Below are positions 13,285-21,643 of a DNA stretch of 21,893 bases, one piece after another. The notes below the pieces were generated by a model. It saw only the letters and a list, made by a program, of their open reading frames with translations. It was not told the DNA's origin and did no database searches. Position numbers and translations under genes: made by a program. Origin of the DNA: a virus; the IMG/VR virus record IMGVR_UViG_3300023174_000700, positions 1 through 21,893 of that record. One strand, given 5' to 3'. The stretch's first letter is position 1. Every line of letters starts with the position of its first letter.

Positions 13285-14955
13285 ATGGCTGAACTTCCAC
13301 GCTACCAACCAACTGGCTATTTGCCAGCAGATATTCCACGTCTAGACTTTGCTAATCTCAAAGAGTCTGTAGCCATGACTCAAGGCATTAATTCTGCTTT
13401 GGATCGGTTGGCTGGGTTTGCATTTAAAGAGGCTGCCGAAAAAGCACAAAGAGAGGGCGCTCAATATGGTGTAGAAAACGCACCAACAATGGAGCAAGTA
13501 TTAAAAGCACAAGAACAAGGACAAAGCCCATCTGAATTGTTTGCAAAGCCTGGCACATACTTTGGCGATGCAGCTAGAAAAATTCAAGCACAACAAGTTC
13601 GCATTGATTTTGAAGCAAAAGCTAGACAAAACTTAGATGCAGTAAGTGCAGCTATTGATTCTGGTGCATTTGATTTTAATAAAATACAAACAGAAATTAA
13701 AGCCATAACTACGAGCAATGGTAGCTATCGTAAAGTTCTAGCATCTATTGATGCAGATGAGGCAATGAAATTTAGTACGTCAATAACAACTGCTGGGCAA
13801 TCTGTTTACAAAAAAGCAACGGAACAATATTTAAAACTTGTTGGAATGGAAAACGAAAGAATTGCAGAGCAATCTCTTAATTCATATTCAACAATTATTA
13901 AAGATACCATAAGAGCAGAAGAAGACCCAAAAATGCTTTTAGAAAGAATTAATGTAGAAAAAAGAAATGCAACAGCTTTAATTGGAAGAAGCACAAGACC
14001 AGAATTTGTAAAAGCAAAAATGGATGAATTAGACAATAAAATATATATTAATATTGTTGAGCATTTATTAGAGTCTTCTAAAAATCCAGCAGAAACTTTA
14101 GCAAGAATTCAGTCTGGCAATGTTGGCAATCTTAGCGAGGTATACAAAACTCTAGACAAAGATAAGCTGGGCGCTACTGTTCTTAAAGTAATGACAGATA
14201 GAAGGTCATCACTAGCAGCTGCTAGAGATATCGAAAAGTTGCAAAACGAAGAAATGGTAAACGATCTATTGATTGAATATCACAATCCAGCTACTAGTGC
14301 AATAAAAAAACGTGATATTGGATTAAAAATAGCAAGGTCAAAAGTGTTGTCAATAGATCAAATGGAAAGATTCTTAAATCCATCGGCAGATGCTGATTCT
14401 GCTGTTTTTTCAAATATAAGCCTACAAGTAAAAACTGGTGTTATTACTGATTTAAATGATTTGCGTAAACAGGCTGCTAGAGCTGGAATAAGCGGAAGAC
14501 AACTTGCAGACCTATCTAAACAACTGATAGACAGAACTGAAAAAGATGAGGGCAAGGCAGCCACCATTATCCGCAGAAACGCTGGATTGCCAGATGTTAG
14601 TGTTGGTAAAAACGCAGCCAATGCTCATGCTTTTGCTAAAGAAGCAAAATTAACAGAATACTATAACGAAGCTAAAAGAGCGCAGATATTAGATACTGGC
14701 TCATTTGATCCACTTGCCGTTGCTGATGCTGCCATACAAAGATATGACAACGATGACAAGAAAAACAAACAAAAAGAATCAGCAAGAAATAAAATTTCTG
14801 GAGTTGTTGATTCGTTGGTTACAAAGAACAAAGTTGAAAAAGGTTTTGTAATTGATGAAAACACAAGCCTAGATGATTTGCGTACAAGAAAGATTATTGA
14901 TGAGAGTCAGTACAACTATTTAATTGGTTTACAAACTGAGTTGCGAAAACAATAA
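13285..14955 (+). CDS. Large helical internal virion protein (T7 gp15-position)
   Basis: The 556-residue product is nearly all helix, with many Lys, Glu, Ala and Gln and no Cys. Its first 60 residues (RYQPTGYLPADIPRLDFANL then a helix leading to REGAQYG) are typical of podovirus internal core proteins that sit after a gp14-like gene. No enzymatic motif is seen. It would be stored in the capsid core and ejected. The middle of the gene (about 13860-14100) is much more AT-rich than its neighbours: three counted lines gave 28-30% G+C and one 23%, with many AAA, AGA and TTA codons. It may have diverged or been acquired. The stop shares one base with the next start (TAATG). Confidence 0.65.
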   Translation: MAELPRYQPTGYLPADIPRLDFANLKESVAMTQGINSALDRLAGFAFKEAAEKAQREGAQYGVENAPTMEQVLKAQEQGQSPSELFAKPGTYFGDAARKIQAQQVRIDFEAKARQNLDAVSAAIDSGAFDFNKIQTEIKAITTSNGSYRKVLASIDADEAMKFSTSITTAGQSVYKKATEQYLKLVGMENERIAEQSLNSYSTIIKDTIRAEEDPKMLLERINVEKRNATALIGRSTRPEFVKAKMDELDNKIYINIVEHLLESSKNPAETLARIQSGNVGNLSEVYKTLDKDKLGATVLKVMTDRRSSLAAARDIEKLQNEEMVNDLLIEYHNPATSAIKKRDIGLKIARSKVLSIDQMERFLNPSADADSAVFSNISLQVKTGVITDLNDLRKQAARAGISGRQLADLSKQLIDRTEKDEGKAATIIRRNAGLPDVSVGKNAANAHAFAKEAKLTEYYNEAKRAQILDTGSFDPLAVADAAIQRYDNDDKKNKQKESARNKISGVVDSLVTKNKVEKGFVIDENTSLDDLRTRKIIDESQYNYLIGLQTELRKQ

Positions 14956-16952
14956 TGGCATACACTAAATTTGAACAAACCTACGTTGATGCATATTTAA
15001 ACAATATGTATCCAGATGTTGAGGAAGAACAACCTCAAGATACTATGTTGGCCTCAGCCCCTACTGCCGAGACTACTGGTCAAGTTACTGTGTCTGGATT
15101 TAAGCCACAGCAAGTTAGGACAGACGTTCAACCAGAGCTTGGTGTAGCTAGGCCAATCCCACAAAATAAAGCCCAGGAGGCATTGGGATATATTGGTGAA
15201 TTGCTAACCAAGGCTGGTGTACAGCTTGATAAAGTTGGTATTGATATACCAGTATTGGGAAGGATATCTCTCAAAGATTTAACTGTTGGAGAATCTGGCA
15301 AAGTATTAGAGGATATGGCTCTAGGCTTTTATCCTGTTGAGGGGGCTGGTGGCTTTATCTCTGGCACAACTAGGATTAAACCTGATCCAGCGCTAGAGCT
15401 TTTAAATATTGCGCCAATTGCTGGAGCAGCTGCAAAGGCTGGTGGCAAAGGAGTTGTTAAAGCTGGTCAAGCCGTAGCACCAAAAGCTGCTGAAATGGCA
15501 GAGGGCTATATGCGTTCTATTGGCGGAATTACTGATATTGCACCAGTAGCACCAAGAGCAAATGTTGTAAGCACTCGACTGCCAACAGCAGTTAAGGCAG
15601 CAGAAGATCCATTGGCATCTAATTTAATTGTTGACTTTAATGCAATTAAAAAAGATCCAGAGGCATTTAAACACAATATGGGCTTAGTTCAGAAATATCC
15701 TAATTTTGCCTCTAAAGCAAGAAACCCAGAAAAACGCGCAGAAGATTTCATTACGGAAGTAAAAGATAACCTTTTGTATTTGTATGACAAGGTTCCAGAG
15801 CAAACTCGTCAACGCAGCAAGCTCTGGTACGATGGCGCTCGTAATATTGTGGATGATTGGACAGGAAAATATGGGGCCAATGACAATGCAATTTCTGGTG
15901 TATTAGCTGTACTGTCTCCACAAAAAGATTGGTTTATGAACGTATCTTTGGGCGAGCGTGTTTTAGACACAATGACCAATAAGCAATCCTTTAAATGGGA
16001 TAGCTCAATGGATGATATGGCTAAGATAATTTGGTCTAAGCCACAATACGCACCAATGGTTGATGCAATTCGTGGGAAAACATTAGCAGAGCTAGATGAT
16101 CCAGGATTAAAGGCTATGTGGTTGCGTACCTATGACCAAACATATAATCCTCGTGAACATCAGATCGTAAATCCAGAAGGCACGTTTGCTGGAGTTAGGT
16201 TGACTGACAAGGGTGTGCCATACAAAACTGGTTGGGGTTCTTTAAACGAGATTGGTAAAGCAATTAACATTTTTGAAAACCCAACATTAGAGAACATTAG
16301 CAATAACCTTGGCACAATGCATAAGGTTCGCAATTTCTACAACAATATTTATGACCCAACTAATCCGGCTGGATATGTAACCATTGATACTCATGCCGTT
16401 GCCGCTGGCTTGCTTAGACCTTTGTCTGGAGCCTCTACAGAGGTAGCTCATAATTTTGGCTCAAATGTGCTTGGTCAGGTTGGGCCAAAAAATAGCTCCG
16501 TAACTGGGGTACAAGGTACTTATGGCCTGTATGCCGAGGCCTACCGCAGAGCTGCCCAAGAGCGTGGTGTATTGCCAAGAGAAATGCAGTCCATTACATG
16601 GGAGGCGGTAAGAGGCTTATTCCCAGACACATTTAAAAATGCAAAAAATTCTGAATTAATTGATAGTATTTGGTTAAAATATAGAAAAGGACAGATATCT
16701 CAAACGGAGGCAAGAGATGAAGTATTCAAATCAGCAAATGGAATCAACCCCCCAGAGTGGGAAAGAAGTGGACTACGTTCTGGAGCTGCTCAAGAAATTC
16801 AGCCTACCGCTGACCAGGGAAAACTATCTGGGACTAGCGTACCCGGAGGGAATGCCGGAGACATGGGGAGCGGAAAACGAGGCAGAGCTGCCAAAGGAAA
16901 TACAACTAGCGTAACAGGCCAACCTGGCGGTATGGCCATTGGAGAACAATGA
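14955..16952 (+). CDS. Internal virion protein with DUF7178-like, glycosylase-reminiscent domain
   Basis: The 665-residue product has an N-terminal linker region, a conserved stretch (QEALGYIGELLTKAGVQLDK, then DLTVGESGKVLEDMALGF) seen in phage virion proteins, and a large C-terminal domain. That domain carries VLAVLSPQKDW (316-326) with N329, later K457 in MHKVRNFYNNIY, and TIDTHA (476-481). I associate this set with DUF7178. The Lys then Val/Ile-Asp-Thr-His pattern resembles HhH-GPD DNA glycosylases; this is inference. By position it is an ejected internal protein. From residue about 588 the protein becomes Gly/Ser/Ala-rich low complexity, exactly where a second gene (16717-16914) is read in another frame. 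Confidence 0.7.
   Translation: MAYTKFEQTYVDAYLNNMYPDVEEEQPQDTMLASAPTAETTGQVTVSGFKPQQVRTDVQPELGVARPIPQNKAQEALGYIGELLTKAGVQLDKVGIDIPVLGRISLKDLTVGESGKVLEDMALGFYPVEGAGGFISGTTRIKPDPALELLNIAPIAGAAAKAGGKGVVKAGQAVAPKAAEMAEGYMRSIGGITDIAPVAPRANVVSTRLPTAVKAAEDPLASNLIVDFNAIKKDPEAFKHNMGLVQKYPNFASKARNPEKRAEDFITEVKDNLLYLYDKVPEQTRQRSKLWYDGARNIVDDWTGKYGANDNAISGVLAVLSPQKDWFMNVSLGERVLDTMTNKQSFKWDSSMDDMAKIIWSKPQYAPMVDAIRGKTLAELDDPGLKAMWLRTYDQTYNPREHQIVNPEGTFAGVRLTDKGVPYKTGWGSLNEIGKAINIFENPTLENISNNLGTMHKVRNFYNNIYDPTNPAGYVTIDTHAVAAGLLRPLSGASTEVAHNFGSNVLGQVGPKNSSVTGVQGTYGLYAEAYRRAAQERGVLPREMQSITWEAVRGLFPDTFKNAKNSELIDSIWLKYRKGQISQTEARDEVFKSANGINPPEWERSGLRSGAAQEIQPTADQGKLSGTSVPGGNAGDMGSGKRGRAAKGNTTSVTGQPGGMAIGEQ
16706..16710 (+). 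promoter_or_regulatory. Ribosome-binding site for an overlapping gene
   Basis: GGAGG sits six bases before the ATG at 16717, inside the coding region of the 665-residue internal protein. It is among the best Shine-Dalgarno matches in the window and has no other gene to serve. Confidence 0.65.
16717..16914 (+). CDS. Overlapping small gene within the internal protein gene
   Basis: This 65-codon frame lies wholly inside the 665-residue internal protein gene in another frame. Its product is a plausible compact protein: VDYVLELLKKFSLPLTRENY, then LGLAYPEGMPETWGAE and an acidic NEAELPKEI end. The LTREN-Y-LALAY and (P)E-x-AELP-x-E pattern recurs in short standalone phage proteins of unknown function, from memory. 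GGAGG at 16706-16710 gives six-base spacing to the ATG; a second ATG at 16738 has no such site. G+C rises from 23% at 16621-16680 to 50% at 16741-16800 and 60% at 16801-16860, with CTG, GAG and CCG codons in this frame. The other frame here is Gly/Ser/Arg-rich low complexity, as expected for the overprinted one. Confidence 0.7.
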   Translation: MKYSNQQMESTPQSGKEVDYVLELLKKFSLPLTRENYLGLAYPEGMPETWGAENEAELPKEIQLA

Positions 16953-19930
16953 TGTCCATTAAGCCATTAAACGAGCGGTTAGACGAACTATCTGGTCAGG
17001 GTGATGTACAACCTAAACCAGTTGTTGAAATGCCCAATGAGGGCGCTGGAATCAATTTACAGGATATCCAGCCTCTTGATTTTGAGCCAAGCGATATTGA
17101 CGAATCACAGTCTATTCAAGTCGCTGGCAAGTTTACCCCCTTTGAAAACATTGCTAAGATGTTTAGCAAAGAGACAAAGGGATTGGCTAATAAGGGCAAG
17201 AATGCGGTAGACGAGGTTGTCCCGCCAGAAATAATTAAGCCAGCTACCACAGATGTACCATTAAAAGTACCCAAAGCTAAGGGCATAGAGCAACCCATAT
17301 CAATCCAAAAGTTTGAGGAGGCTTTGCCCCTTGCTAAGACTGAGGGTGTGCCACCAGAGCTATTACAAAACCTTAACCGCATTGATGGACCAGATGACCT
17401 AAAGCGGGTAGTAGATGCAATCAACAGAGCATCCGGCATTGAGGTAGAAAGAACCACCTTTGAGCAGTTGCAAAAGTTAGCCGTAGAGCGTGGCTTTGGC
17501 ACATCGTTTGTTCGGGAGATGGAAGACCTTAAATCTCTGTATGGTGACTTGCCTATTGACTATATGCGGTTTAGGTTTGCAGCGCACAATAACGTCTCTC
17601 AGTTTTACGAAACAATGCAGAAGTCTGCTCTTGATCCTAACAACCAAGAGTTAAAGGCCGAGCTGCTTTATCGTTTAAATTTACAAAGCGCAATCCTAGA
17701 GTCTGGCATATCTATTAGAACTAAAGCTGCACAAACAACCGCATCCGGCAACATTGTTATACCAGCTCCAGATTCTGATGAAATGAAGAGGTTGCTTGCT
17801 GACCCGAATGTTGATAAAGGATTAAGGGATTTGATGGGCGCAATGGATAACTTGCTTGAGACATCATCAAAAGAGGGTCTCTTAAACAAAGTATCTAAGG
17901 TTGGACTTTTGCGTGATCTGTGGGATTTAACATACAAAAATGGATTGCTCTCCGCAACAGGCACACACCTTGTTAACTTAAGTTCAAGCGTAACATTCAT
18001 GGCCAGCACATTAGCGACTAGGCAGTTAGCTGGAATAGCTGGATCGATTAAGCGTGGGTTTGGATTACAGGCAGAGGTTGAGATAGGCGAGGCTGCATCT
18101 GCACTAGCCGCAGTAACTCACACCTGGAGAGATGCATTACGTCTTGGCTGGGTTGCATTAAAAACAGGAACCACTAGAGAAATGCGTGAGGGTCAAGACG
18201 TACTTAGTGATGCTGGTGTTAAATTTGAGGTGCAGTCTGGTAAGTTTAACGCCAAAGACTATGGGCCGCCATCCGGTTACTTTAAAAAGTTTGTTACTGA
18301 TCCATTAGGAATAGAAGACGAAACCTACTATAAAGGCATAAATGCATACGCAACGTTTGTATCATTGCTAGGCAACAGACCAATTATGGCAATGGATGAG
18401 GTAACTAAGTTTCTTGGTTATAGAGCCGAACTTTACACGCAAGCCTATAGGGCATCCGAGCAAGCCAAGCGTCAAGCAAGGCTGGATGGGAAATCTAGTG
18501 ACGAGATAGAAGAGATTGGCCTAAAAGCCATGAGCGATATCTTTGTAAACACACCAAAAGCAATTGATGAGGCAGCCACAGATTTTAGTCATATGTTGAC
18601 ATTTAGCAGAAAGTTAACTGGCGCATCAAAAGCAATACAAGAGTTAGCTCAAGAAAGTTTGATTGGCAGAATTAATTTGCCATTCGTCAAGACCCCAATT
18701 TGGGCTACTAGCGAATCAATGCAAAACAGCATGATTGCCCCACTATCAAGCCAATGGCGAAAAGACATGGCCGCTGGTGGCGCAACTCGTGAGCTTGCTA
18801 TGGCTAAGTGGGCTATGGGTTCTGGAATTATGATAGGAGCCGGGTCTTATGTCGCTGATGGTAGGATAACTGGCGGTGGCCCAGCCAACCAAAACCTAAG
18901 ATCGGTTTACTTGGCGAGCGGGTGGAGGCCATACTCGTTTGTGTTTTCTGATGGCGAGTGGGATCAGGAGTTTGTTGCTTTCCTCGGTAAGATGCGTATG
19001 GATCCATCAATTGGACAGGATGGAAAACTATACGTTCCATTTAGAGGCTTAGATCCCATAGCTGGTTCATTGGCTATGGTGGCTGATGCGGTTGAGTATG
19101 CAAGGTACGAGGATGACCAAGACCTAGTAGCACAAGTTGTGCTTGGTGCTGTATGGGGCCTTTACAATTACGTTGGTCAGCAACCTTGGTTAACAGCTTT
19201 AAGTTCTGTAACTGGTGCGTTCTCATCAACTGTAGAAAATCCAAAAGCATCGTTTAAGGCGGCCATAGAGGCCATCTTATCTGGTGGCGCAACCTATGCA
19301 ATAGAGGGTTCTCCGGCTGGTATATTCAGTTCGGCTAGAGGTGCGGTTGCAAGGATTGTAGATCCAACAGCAAGAGATGTAGCAGCTGATCCAAACGAAG
19401 ACATGATAACCAAGGCTGCCCATCAAGCCATAAACAAATACAGATCCAAGACCCCAGGACTTTCTGAAGATTTGCCAGAAAGGTATGATATGTTTGGCGA
19501 ACTAGAGTATAGGGCTGATCCATCTAATCCAGGCTTATCCTCTCTATCTGGTATTAGGTATCAAGAAAGCAAGCAAAGAACATCTGACAAGATAATTATT
19601 TCTTTGGGTCTTCCAATTCAAAAGCCAAAACGTATCATTGATGTTGGCGATGTTAAGGTAAAGATTACACCAGAGGAATACCAATACTGGTTAAGCCGAA
19701 TTGGCAAAGTAAAGATTGGCGATAACAATGTGCAAAAGGCCATTGTTGAAACAGCCAATATGCCTGGCTTTAATGCTCTTGGAAAGAATGAGAAACAAGA
19801 GACTATTAGAGAGGTATACAGAGAATTTGTTAACTTAGCAAAAGAAGACTTGCTTGAGCGTTTCCCAGCGATATCCATTAGGGCGCAAGAGGCTGAGGCA
19901 AAGCTACCGATTTATGGTGTGCCAAAGTAA
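16949..19930 (+). CDS. Large ejected internal virion protein with LPD38-like region
   Basis: The 993-residue product is the longest in the window and sits where T7-like phages place gp16. The first 100 residues are acidic and likely disordered. Residues about 327-365 (WDLTYKNGLLSATGTHLVNL and the hydrophobic stretch after it) resemble the NGLLS-x-x-TH-x-VN segment of large polyvalent phage proteins. Residues about 570-720 (LPFVKTPIWATSESM; WRKDMAAGGATRELAMAKWA; YVADGRITGGGP; ASGWRPYSF) match the region I recall as LPD38. Hydrophobic patches around 615-640 could cross a membrane. No lytic transglycosylase motif is recognised, unlike T7 gp16. Role: probable DNA-ejection channel component. The start overlaps the previous stop (ATGATG; either Met could be used). 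Confidence 0.72.
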   Translation: MMSIKPLNERLDELSGQGDVQPKPVVEMPNEGAGINLQDIQPLDFEPSDIDESQSIQVAGKFTPFENIAKMFSKETKGLANKGKNAVDEVVPPEIIKPATTDVPLKVPKAKGIEQPISIQKFEEALPLAKTEGVPPELLQNLNRIDGPDDLKRVVDAINRASGIEVERTTFEQLQKLAVERGFGTSFVREMEDLKSLYGDLPIDYMRFRFAAHNNVSQFYETMQKSALDPNNQELKAELLYRLNLQSAILESGISIRTKAAQTTASGNIVIPAPDSDEMKRLLADPNVDKGLRDLMGAMDNLLETSSKEGLLNKVSKVGLLRDLWDLTYKNGLLSATGTHLVNLSSSVTFMASTLATRQLAGIAGSIKRGFGLQAEVEIGEAASALAAVTHTWRDALRLGWVALKTGTTREMREGQDVLSDAGVKFEVQSGKFNAKDYGPPSGYFKKFVTDPLGIEDETYYKGINAYATFVSLLGNRPIMAMDEVTKFLGYRAELYTQAYRASEQAKRQARLDGKSSDEIEEIGLKAMSDIFVNTPKAIDEAATDFSHMLTFSRKLTGASKAIQELAQESLIGRINLPFVKTPIWATSESMQNSMIAPLSSQWRKDMAAGGATRELAMAKWAMGSGIMIGAGSYVADGRITGGGPANQNLRSVYLASGWRPYSFVFSDGEWDQEFVAFLGKMRMDPSIGQDGKLYVPFRGLDPIAGSLAMVADAVEYARYEDDQDLVAQVVLGAVWGLYNYVGQQPWLTALSSVTGAFSSTVENPKASFKAAIEAILSGGATYAIEGSPAGIFSSARGAVARIVDPTARDVAADPNEDMITKAAHQAINKYRSKTPGLSEDLPERYDMFGELEYRADPSNPGLSSLSGIRYQESKQRTSDKIIISLGLPIQKPKRIIDVGDVKVKITPEEYQYWLSRIGKVKIGDNNVQKAIVETANMPGFNALGKNEKQETIREVYREFVNLAKEDLLERFPAISIRAQEAEAKLPIYGVPK

Positions 19931-19975
19931 CGCAATAGACTTTTATGAAAAAATCAACTAGATTAGGGAAATATT

Positions 19976-21634
19976 ATGGCTGATTATGCGATATCTAACG
20001 TAGCACGAAGAGTGGTCTATGCCAATACCGGTGTAGGGCCATACTCGTTTACGTTTGAAATTCTTGCTAATACCGATATCGCTGTATATCGGGGCAGTAC
20101 ATTGCTGACTCTGACCACAGATTATAGCGTAACCATTAATGCTAACGGCACAGGATCAATTACCCTAGTAACTGCTGGCACAGGCAATATTACGATTGTT
20201 GGCGCAAGAGCAATTCAGCGCACTAGCGACTATACGACAGGCGGTGACTTGTTCGCCAGCACCCTTAATACTGACCTAGACTCACAGACCATCTACGCAC
20301 AGCAAGTAGCCGAGACCGCAGAGCGTGGCCTCAAGGCTCCAGTAGTAGATCCTACAGACATCAACATGACCTTGCCAGCTAAGGCAACTCGTGCTGGTAC
20401 AGTCCTAGCCTTTAATTCAACAACTGGTAACCCAGAGGCTGGCCCAAGCATTGGCGCTGTAACCACAGTAGCGGCTCAGTCAGCCAATATTAATACTGTC
20501 GCTACAAATATAGCAAGCGTTAACACAGTTGCTGGCAATAACGCAAACATTAATACAGTTGCTGGGATATCGAGTAACGTAACCACAGTAGCCGGGATTA
20601 GTGCTAACGTCACATCGGTTGCTGGTAACTCAAGCAACATCAATACAGTTGCTGGCAATAATGCAAATATCACGACAGTTGCTGGTGTTTCTGGAAATGT
20701 GACTACAGTCGCTGGAATATCAGCTAATGTAACTACAGTCGCTGGAATCAACGCAGCTGTATCTACTGTTGCAACTAACAATGCTAACGTGTCTACAGTA
20801 GCCACAAACATTGCAGCAGTTAACACAAACGCTACAAACATTGTTGCTATTCAGAATGCATCGACTAACGCAACCAACGCAGCCAACTCCGCTACCGCAG
20901 CTGGTAACGCACAGACCGCAGCCGAGGCAGCTCGTGATGCAACACTAGCAGCATACGATAACTTTGATGACAGATATCTTGGTAGCAAGACTAGCGATCC
21001 AACATTAGACAATGACGGCAACGCTCTAGTCGCTGGATCTCTGTACTTCAATTCAGTATCAGGAACCATGAAGGTATACACAGGGTCTGCTTGGGTAGCA
21101 GCCTATGTATCCGGCACAGACTATCTTGCTAAAGCAAACAACCTTTCTGATTTAACCAATACAACGACAGCTCGTACCAACCTTGGTCTTGGAACTATTG
21201 CTACTCAAGCATCAAGCAATGTGTCAATAACTGGTGGATCAATCTCTGGCATTACCGATCTAGCCGTAGCCGATGGCGGTACTGGTTCATCAACCGCTAG
21301 TGGTGCAAGAACAAACTTATTGGCAGTTGGCTACACAGCAACTACTGGATCAGCAATTATTCCATCTGGCACAACTGGTGAAAGAGATGGCTCACCAGCC
21401 AATGGGTACTTTAGATATAACACTTCTGTCAACTCATTCGAGGGTTATGTCAATGGCGCCTGGGGCGGTGTCGGTGGCGCCCAAGCTGGTGGAGTTATCT
21501 TTGAGAACTCGCTAACGATTAGCTCAAACTATACGCTGACATCTAGCAAGAATGGATTAAGTGTTGGGCCAATCACCATAGCAAGTGGTGTAACTGTAAC
21601 CGTACCTAGCGGTCAGCGCTGGGTTGTTTTATAA
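19976..21634 (+). CDS. Tail fibre protein with T7-type N-terminal anchor
   Basis: The 552-residue product starts with the T7 tail-fibre N-terminal domain (about residues 1-125: RRVVYANTGVGPYSFTFEIL, TLTTDYSVTINANGTGSITL, STLNTDLDSQTIYAQQVAE), which anchors the fibre to the tail. Residues 164-293 are thirteen 10-residue repeats. Then come an Ala/Asn-rich coiled stretch, an AARDATLAAYDNFDDRYLGS block with LYFNSVSGTMKVYTGSAWV, a phage-fibre repeat NLSDLTNTTTARTNLGLGT with GGTGSSTASGARTNL, and a C-terminal domain with GYFRYNTSVNSFEGYVNGAW and a final TVTVPSGQRWVVL. Trimers should bind the host receptor. GGGAAA precedes the ATG. A second fibre-like gene starts nine bases after the stop. Confidence 0.88.
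   Translation: MADYAISNVARRVVYANTGVGPYSFTFEILANTDIAVYRGSTLLTLTTDYSVTINANGTGSITLVTAGTGNITIVGARAIQRTSDYTTGGDLFASTLNTDLDSQTIYAQQVAETAERGLKAPVVDPTDINMTLPAKATRAGTVLAFNSTTGNPEAGPSIGAVTTVAAQSANINTVATNIASVNTVAGNNANINTVAGISSNVTTVAGISANVTSVAGNSSNINTVAGNNANITTVAGVSGNVTTVAGISANVTTVAGINAAVSTVATNNANVSTVATNIAAVNTNATNIVAIQNASTNATNAANSATAAGNAQTAAEAARDATLAAYDNFDDRYLGSKTSDPTLDNDGNALVAGSLYFNSVSGTMKVYTGSAWVAAYVSGTDYLAKANNLSDLTNTTTARTNLGLGTIATQASSNVSITGGSISGITDLAVADGGTGSSTASGARTNLLAVGYTATTGSAIIPSGTTGERDGSPANGYFRYNTSVNSFEGYVNGAWGGVGGAQAGGVIFENSLTISSNYTLTSSKNGLSVGPITIASGVTVTVPSGQRWVVL
20465..20854 (+). repeat. Thirteen tandem 30-bp (10-residue) repeats in the tail fibre
   Basis: Thirteen 10-codon units run without a break; twelve begin Thr/Ser-Val-Ala and have a hydrophobic residue at position 9 (TVAGNNANIN, TVAGISANVT and variants), while the last is TNATNIVAIQ. 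DNA copies differ at many third positions. The pattern fits a long trimeric fibre shaft, with Val and Ile facing inward. Unit number could change by recombination and so alter fibre length. The long open antisense frame over the same stretch is a side effect of the repeat. Confidence 0.85.
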
Positions 21635-21643
21635 GGAATCAAT

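Noticed and set aside
19936-19964. Promoter-like boxes TAGACT and TAGATT with 17-base spacing before the tail fibre
   Set aside because: Transcription would start at about 19971, after the ribosome-binding site, leaving only five leader bases.
19945-19983. Twelve-codon frame before the tail fibre as a leader peptide
   Set aside because: No ribosome-binding site and no regulatory structure around it.
20476-20841. Antisense 121-codon open frame over the fibre repeats
   Set aside because: Its product is a Val/Ala/Thr repeat that mirrors the 30-bp coding repeat; lack of stops follows from the repeat, and no ribosome-binding site was seen.
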